Below are positions 5,341 to 8,580 of a stretch of 8,580 nt of DNA, in pieces. Every line of letters begins with the position of its first letter. The first letter of the stretch is position 1. Origin of the DNA: Lachnospiraceae bacterium (GTDB lineage: Bacteria > Bacillota_A > Clostridia > Lachnospirales > Lachnospiraceae); NCBI GenBank assembly GCA_017996675.1, contig JAGOGN010000061.1:1-8580 (forward strand). Direction: 5' to 3'. Position numbers and translations under genes: made by a program. Below the pieces are notes generated by a model that was given only the letters and a program-made list of their open reading frames with translations, was not told where the DNA came from and searched no databases.

Positions 5341-8244
5341 TTATAAATCTAAATACTCCCGTAAGGTTTCAAACAGCTTTGCAGGTTCAATTGGCTTTGC
5401 AAGATGAGCATTCATCCCAGCCTGCTTTGATAGTTCTTTGTCTAAATCAAATGCATTTGCTGTCATTGCAATAATTGGAATGCTTTGCGCATCTTCACGA
5501 TCTAGACTCCTGATTTTAGCAGTTGCTTCTAATCCATCCAATATTGGCATTCGTATGTCCATTAAAATCACTTGATAATAATTTTCCTGTGAACGGATAA
5601 ACATTTCTAATGCTTCCTGGCCATTGGATGCTTGATGAACTACAAAACCTCGTTTTTCCAGTAATCTGGTTGCAACTTCAATATTCAATGGATGGTCTTC
5701 CACAACGAGGATCCGTTTACCTAAAAAAATGAAATTCATTTGATTTTGTTCTTTGTGTTCTCTCTGAAGTAGGCTTTCTTTCGCTGCCTTTTCTGCAACA
5801 GTCTGCTGATTTACGATTCGTTCTAAGTTGATTCGTACGATAAAATTACTTCCTTTTTTATACTTCGATTCAACATAAATGCTACCATCCATTAAATCAA
5901 CAAGGCTTTTGCAAATTGCAAGGCCAAGACCTGTTCCTCCATATACTTCTGCTTTAGAAGAATGTTCCTGGGTAAAAGGTTCAAAAAGCGATGATAAAAA
6001 TTGGCTCTTTATTCCACATCCGGTGTCTGTTATTACAAAACGTAATTTGTCATACTCTAACTGCTTTTCTTCTACCTGAATCGAAAAGCATACGCTTCCT
6101 CCCGCCGGCGTAAATTTGATTGCATTGGAAAGCAAATTCACGATAATTTGTTGTAGCTTTATTTCGTCTGCAAGATAAAAGGCTTCTAAATTCTCATCAA
6201 AATTTTCTTCATAACTAATACCATTTTTATTGGCCTGTTCAATAAACATCGAATGAATCCGCTCTAAGAATGCTGTGAAATCAATCTTCTCTTTTATGTT
6301 ATATACTTTTCCACTCTCGATTTTGTTCATATCTAAAATATCATTCAAGAGAGACAATAAATATTTTGCAGACACATCGATTTTATTTATGCAATCAATC
6401 AAAGTATCAATTTCATCACTATGTTCCTTTGCAATTGCACTCATTCCGATAATTGCGTTCATCGGTGTACGGATTTCATGACTCATTCTTGACAAGAAAT
6501 CTGTCTTTGCCATATTGGCATGTTTTGTTGCTAGAAGTGCTGCTTCTAATGCTTGATTTTTCTTCTGGTCTTCCTCATAAATATGTGTAATATCATTTAC
6601 AGTCAGAATGATTTCTAATTTATCCTGATCCAAAATTGAGAATCGCATTTTTTTTCGATGAACGAAACCATCTGGCTGATCGGACCTAAAAAAAATCAAA
6701 TAATCTTTTTGTGTTTGTAATTGATGAATCACAGTGGATAGATTCACTTCTGTAAATAATCGCTCCTGATCTTCCTTCATCACACAAGCGTTAATTTGTT
6801 GTTTGGCAAAAAGATCAAAATTCTCCCCCTGCACTTTTGGAATAGTGCCTTCACATACTTCATTGGACACAATCTCGTAGCGCTTACTTCTTCCATCAAT
6901 ATACGCAAGATAGTCATAATCCGCCTTTACCGCTCCATTGATAAGCTTTGACAATATTCTTTCTCTACTAATGTCAGTCGTATATACAAAGCACTGTATT
7001 TCTCCGGTAACAGGATGTGACATCAATCGAATAGTTGCGCGAAGGGTTTTAGGCTTACCATCCCTCATTGTACGCATATATTCCAACACAATCTCCGTTC
7101 TTCCATTCCTGCATTGATTCATCAAATTCGGAACAGTCAAAATATGTCCTATTTTTTCACGCTCTTCGTCTTCCGTAATTGTACCGACCACATATTTAAA
7201 TAAATCAGATGCCTTTGAAAAACTACATAAAATATCCGTATAATCGTGATTACTATTGGAAGACATTACAATATCTTTCGTTAGATTGATCCAAAAAGAG
7301 ACCAGATAATTTTTTTGTTCAAATTTTCGATACTGAATTTCCTCATAGTAACGATTTTCTAGGGCTTTTTGTTCCTCAATATTCCACATACATCCGATTG
7401 CATAGATGGCCTTTCCTTTATCGTTCTTCATCGCCGTGTAGTTCATGAGGCAGCAACTCTTTTCTCCAGAAGAATTTCGATAGAAGATTTCCCCTTCCGT
7501 TCGATTGGCTCCTCCTCGTATTTCTTCATGAATCGCTATAAAGATATCCATACTTTCTGGACAAATCAAATTCGCGTTCATTACTTCATCAAAATTATAC
7601 TCTGTTCTCTCTGTTTTAAACTGAAAATCTTCCACATCACCAGAAATAATATGAAAGATATTCCGTATGATGTCATATTTCCAGATATAAATTTTAGATA
7701 AACGATAGGCAATTCGAAAGATTTCTTGGGTCTGCCTGAGTTCCTCGTTCTGAATATCCAAACGCATTTTTTCCTCTTCCAGCTTCGAATTATAATTCCC
7801 CATAATCTTCCGAATATTCTGCTCTAGATACGAGGTTGGAAAAAATTCTCCATTTTCCTGTAATTCGTTTGCCAAAGACGAATGAAAACTACAAATTTTT
7901 AAATGACCTTCTTCCTTTCTCATGGTACAACTTACCCGCATTTGAATAAAGAGCAAAGGATTTCTTCTCATCTTTGCATTCACTCGGACATCATAATGAA
8001 GCGATTCATTCGAAAGAATCTGCTCGTGTATTCCAAATAGTTCATAGGAAAAAGCTTCTGGAATGGATTCCATATTATCCAAAAGCAATTTTGAAACCTG
8101 ATTCGATCCATATGCTTCTTCATTCTGTCCAGTTCCAATCCAGTTCACATCCTCTGTCAATAATTCCATAACTAGACTATGATCTCTTTTTATCAAATAG
8201 GTATCAAAAAATCGATTCAGTAAATCCGTTCCATTATTATTCAC
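5341..8244 (-). CDS. Soluble hybrid histidine kinase with NTF2-like, PAS and receiver domains
   Basis: This is a 967-residue cytoplasmic sensor kinase with no membrane segment or signal peptide. Residues 1-125 resemble a SnoaL/NTF2-like ligand-binding fold (DLLNRFFDTYLIKRD then DVNWIGTG). A coiled-coil stretch (about 150-175) leads to PAS-like regions at about 176-292, 312-428 and 440-555; the first ends in a PAC-like segment before IEEQKALENRYY. HisKA has the phosphoacceptor H589 in SHEIRTPMN. The ATPase has the N box (N703, N707), the G1 box DTGCG (740-744), the F box FEPFTQ (754-759) and the G2 box GGTGLGLA (769-776). The C-terminal receiver has E849/D850, phosphoacceptor D896, T928 and K950. 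All catalytic residues are present, so it should autophosphorylate and pass phosphate to its receiver. No HPt or DNA-binding output domain follows, so the target lies elsewhere. The start is GTG, with GGAG 11 bases upstream. The signal is unknown. Confidence 0.93.
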   Translation of the reverse strand: MNNNGTDLLNRFFDTYLIKRDHSLVMELLTEDVNWIGTGQNEEAYGSNQVSKLLLDNMESIPEAFSYELFGIHEQILSNESLHYDVRVNAKMRRNPLLFIQMRVSCTMRKEEGHLKICSFHSSLANELQENGEFFPTSYLEQNIRKIMGNYNSKLEEEKMRLDIQNEELRQTQEIFRIAYRLSKIYIWKYDIIRNIFHIISGDVEDFQFKTERTEYNFDEVMNANLICPESMDIFIAIHEEIRGGANRTEGEIFYRNSSGEKSCCLMNYTAMKNDKGKAIYAIGCMWNIEEQKALENRYYEEIQYRKFEQKNYLVSFWINLTKDIVMSSNSNHDYTDILCSFSKASDLFKYVVGTITEDEEREKIGHILTVPNLMNQCRNGRTEIVLEYMRTMRDGKPKTLRATIRLMSHPVTGEIQCFVYTTDISRERILSKLINGAVKADYDYLAYIDGRSKRYEIVSNEVCEGTIPKVQGENFDLFAKQQINACVMKEDQERLFTEVNLSTVIHQLQTQKDYLIFFRSDQPDGFVHRKKMRFSILDQDKLEIILTVNDITHIYEEDQKKNQALEAALLATKHANMAKTDFLSRMSHEIRTPMNAIIGMSAIAKEHSDEIDTLIDCINKIDVSAKYLLSLLNDILDMNKIESGKVYNIKEKIDFTAFLERIHSMFIEQANKNGISYEENFDENLEAFYLADEIKLQQIIVNLLSNAIKFTPAGGSVCFSIQVEEKQLEYDKLRFVITDTGCGIKSQFLSSLFEPFTQEHSSKAEVYGGTGLGLAICKSLVDLMDGSIYVESKYKKGSNFIVRINLERIVNQQTVAEKAAKESLLQREHKEQNQMNFIFLGKRILVVEDHPLNIEVATRLLEKRGFVVHQASNGQEALEMFIRSQENYYQVILMDIRMPILDGLEATAKIRSLDREDAQSIPIIAMTANAFDLDKELSKQAGMNAHLAKPIEPAKLFETLREYLDL

Positions 8245-8295
8245 TATTTTGTCATCTCCGCTCTATTTGTAAGTTATTTCAACGGTTTCGTATAA

Positions 8296-8325
8296 ATTGT
8301 ATGTATGATTTATATTTTACTACAA
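8296..8325 (-). promoter_or_regulatory. Weak candidate promoter of the kinase gene
   Basis: TTGTAG (8325-8320) and TACAAT (8301-8296) are separated by 18 bases and would give a leader of about 45 bases. The -10 matches TATAAT at five of six positions but the -35 is weak. Other AT-rich hexamers nearby could serve instead. Because the SRP RNA terminator lies just upstream, the kinase must have a promoter somewhere in 8245-8348. Confidence 0.4.
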
Positions 8326-8348
8326 ACATTGCCGTATTTCAATACAAC

Positions 8349-8381
8349 AAAAAAACCGATTTAAAATAAATCGGCTTTTTT
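8349..8381 (-). terminator. Intrinsic terminator of the SRP RNA gene
   Basis: CCGATTTA (8374-8367) and TAAATCGG (8363-8356) form a perfect 8-bp stem around a TTT loop on the minus strand, followed by seven T at 8355-8349. The hairpin also has a T-tract on the plus strand (8376-8381), so it could work in both directions, but the SRP RNA ending 5 bases upstream makes the minus strand the meaningful one. Confidence 0.9.
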
Positions 8382-8385
8382 CTAA

Positions 8386-8580
8386 TCCGTGCATTCTGCT
8401 TTGAAGTCATCACATGAACGTTACCTTTTTAGTTTGCTCGGTCCAGGCACCCCTACGGCACACAAAAGATTCTTCTTAGTGCTGCTTTGTTCCCAACCTG
8501 ACACGATTCGTAGATTTTCGTTGCGTAAGACCCAGACGTCAACACCACTTGAAAAGGGCAGCTTCACACTTATAATCCGA
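8386..8580 (-). ncRNA. scr: Signal recognition particle RNA, large bacterial type, 5' end outside the window
   Basis: This is the RNA scaffold of the signal recognition particle, which with Ffh delivers nascent membrane and secreted proteins to the translocon. The S-domain core is clear: GTCAGGTTG-GGAA-CAAAGCAGC at 8501-8481, with the GGAA tetraloop at 8493-8490 closed by UUG/CAA and followed by the AGCAGC asymmetric loop. The long helix 5 is supported by complementary strands on both sides, for example TACG at 8527-8524 with CGTA further downstream. Segments such as GTGGTGTTGACG before it, TGCCTGGACCGAGC after it and a TGCACGG 3' end match the Bacillus scRNA, so this is the roughly 270-base form with an Alu domain rather than short 4.5S RNA. 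About 195 bases are in the window. The 5' part and promoter lie beyond 8580. The 3' end is placed at about 8386 from similarity and the terminator. Confidence 0.93.

Noticed and set aside
5341..8244. Kinase as the PhoR phosphate sensor
   Set aside because: PhoR kinases usually have membrane segments and an adjacent phoP gene. This one is soluble, hybrid and without a neighbouring regulator.
1..8580. CRISPR array, insertion sequence, prophage or plasmid origin
   Set aside because: No regularly spaced long repeats, transposase, integrase, phage gene or origin-like iterons were seen. The only phased repeats are the short Pho-box-like ones.

Overview
The window looks like chromosomal DNA from an AT-rich, anaerobic Gram-positive of the Clostridia, most like Lachnospiraceae. 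The grounds are strong AGGAGG-type ribosome binding sites, a large Bacillus/Clostridium-type SRP RNA, a dnaX-ybaB gene pair, a soluble [FeFe] hydrogenase of the group B kind, and T-rich intrinsic terminators. The taxonomic placement is inference from gene content, not from a database search. Every protein gene lies on the minus strand. Only one tRNA gene is on the plus strand.

Layout in minus-strand transcription order, from high to low coordinates. The 3' two thirds or so of the SRP RNA (8580-8386) ends at a strong hairpin terminator. A 967-residue soluble hybrid histidine kinase follows (8244-5341), with an NTF2/SnoaL-like N-terminus, PAS-like regions, HisKA, HATPase and a receiver domain. 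Directly after its stop codon come three TTTACATA direct repeats in 11-bp phase, which look like a Pho box. They precede a two-gene phosphate operon: a DUF47/PhoU-like accessory protein (5255-4632) and a PiT-family phosphate transporter (4611-3559), closed by a terminator. On the opposite strand a tRNA-Ser(CGA) has its own promoter and terminator (3307-3479). The group B-type [FeFe] hydrogenase (3162-1738) has its own promoter and terminator. Last is dnaX (1612-56), with its own promoter, whose stop codon overlaps the ribosome binding site of ybaB. Only the first 15 codons of ybaB are in the window.

The replication/repair genes dnaX and ybaB probably form one operon, usually continued by recR outside the window. 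In Bacillus the SRP RNA gene sits directly upstream of dnaX. Here about 6.8 kb of phosphate, signalling, tRNA and hydrogenase genes lie between them. The pap-pit pair would import inorganic phosphate, probably under phosphate-starvation control. Whether the adjacent kinase has anything to do with it is unknown, but no terminator separates them.

Most of the window is ordinary housekeeping and accessory sequence, and I see no clear novel multi-gene system. The points most worth checking are the phased Pho-box-like repeats, a possible slippery T7 site in dnaX followed closely by a -1 frame stop, the soluble multi-sensor kinase with no visible output partner, and the hydrogenase of poorly understood group B type.
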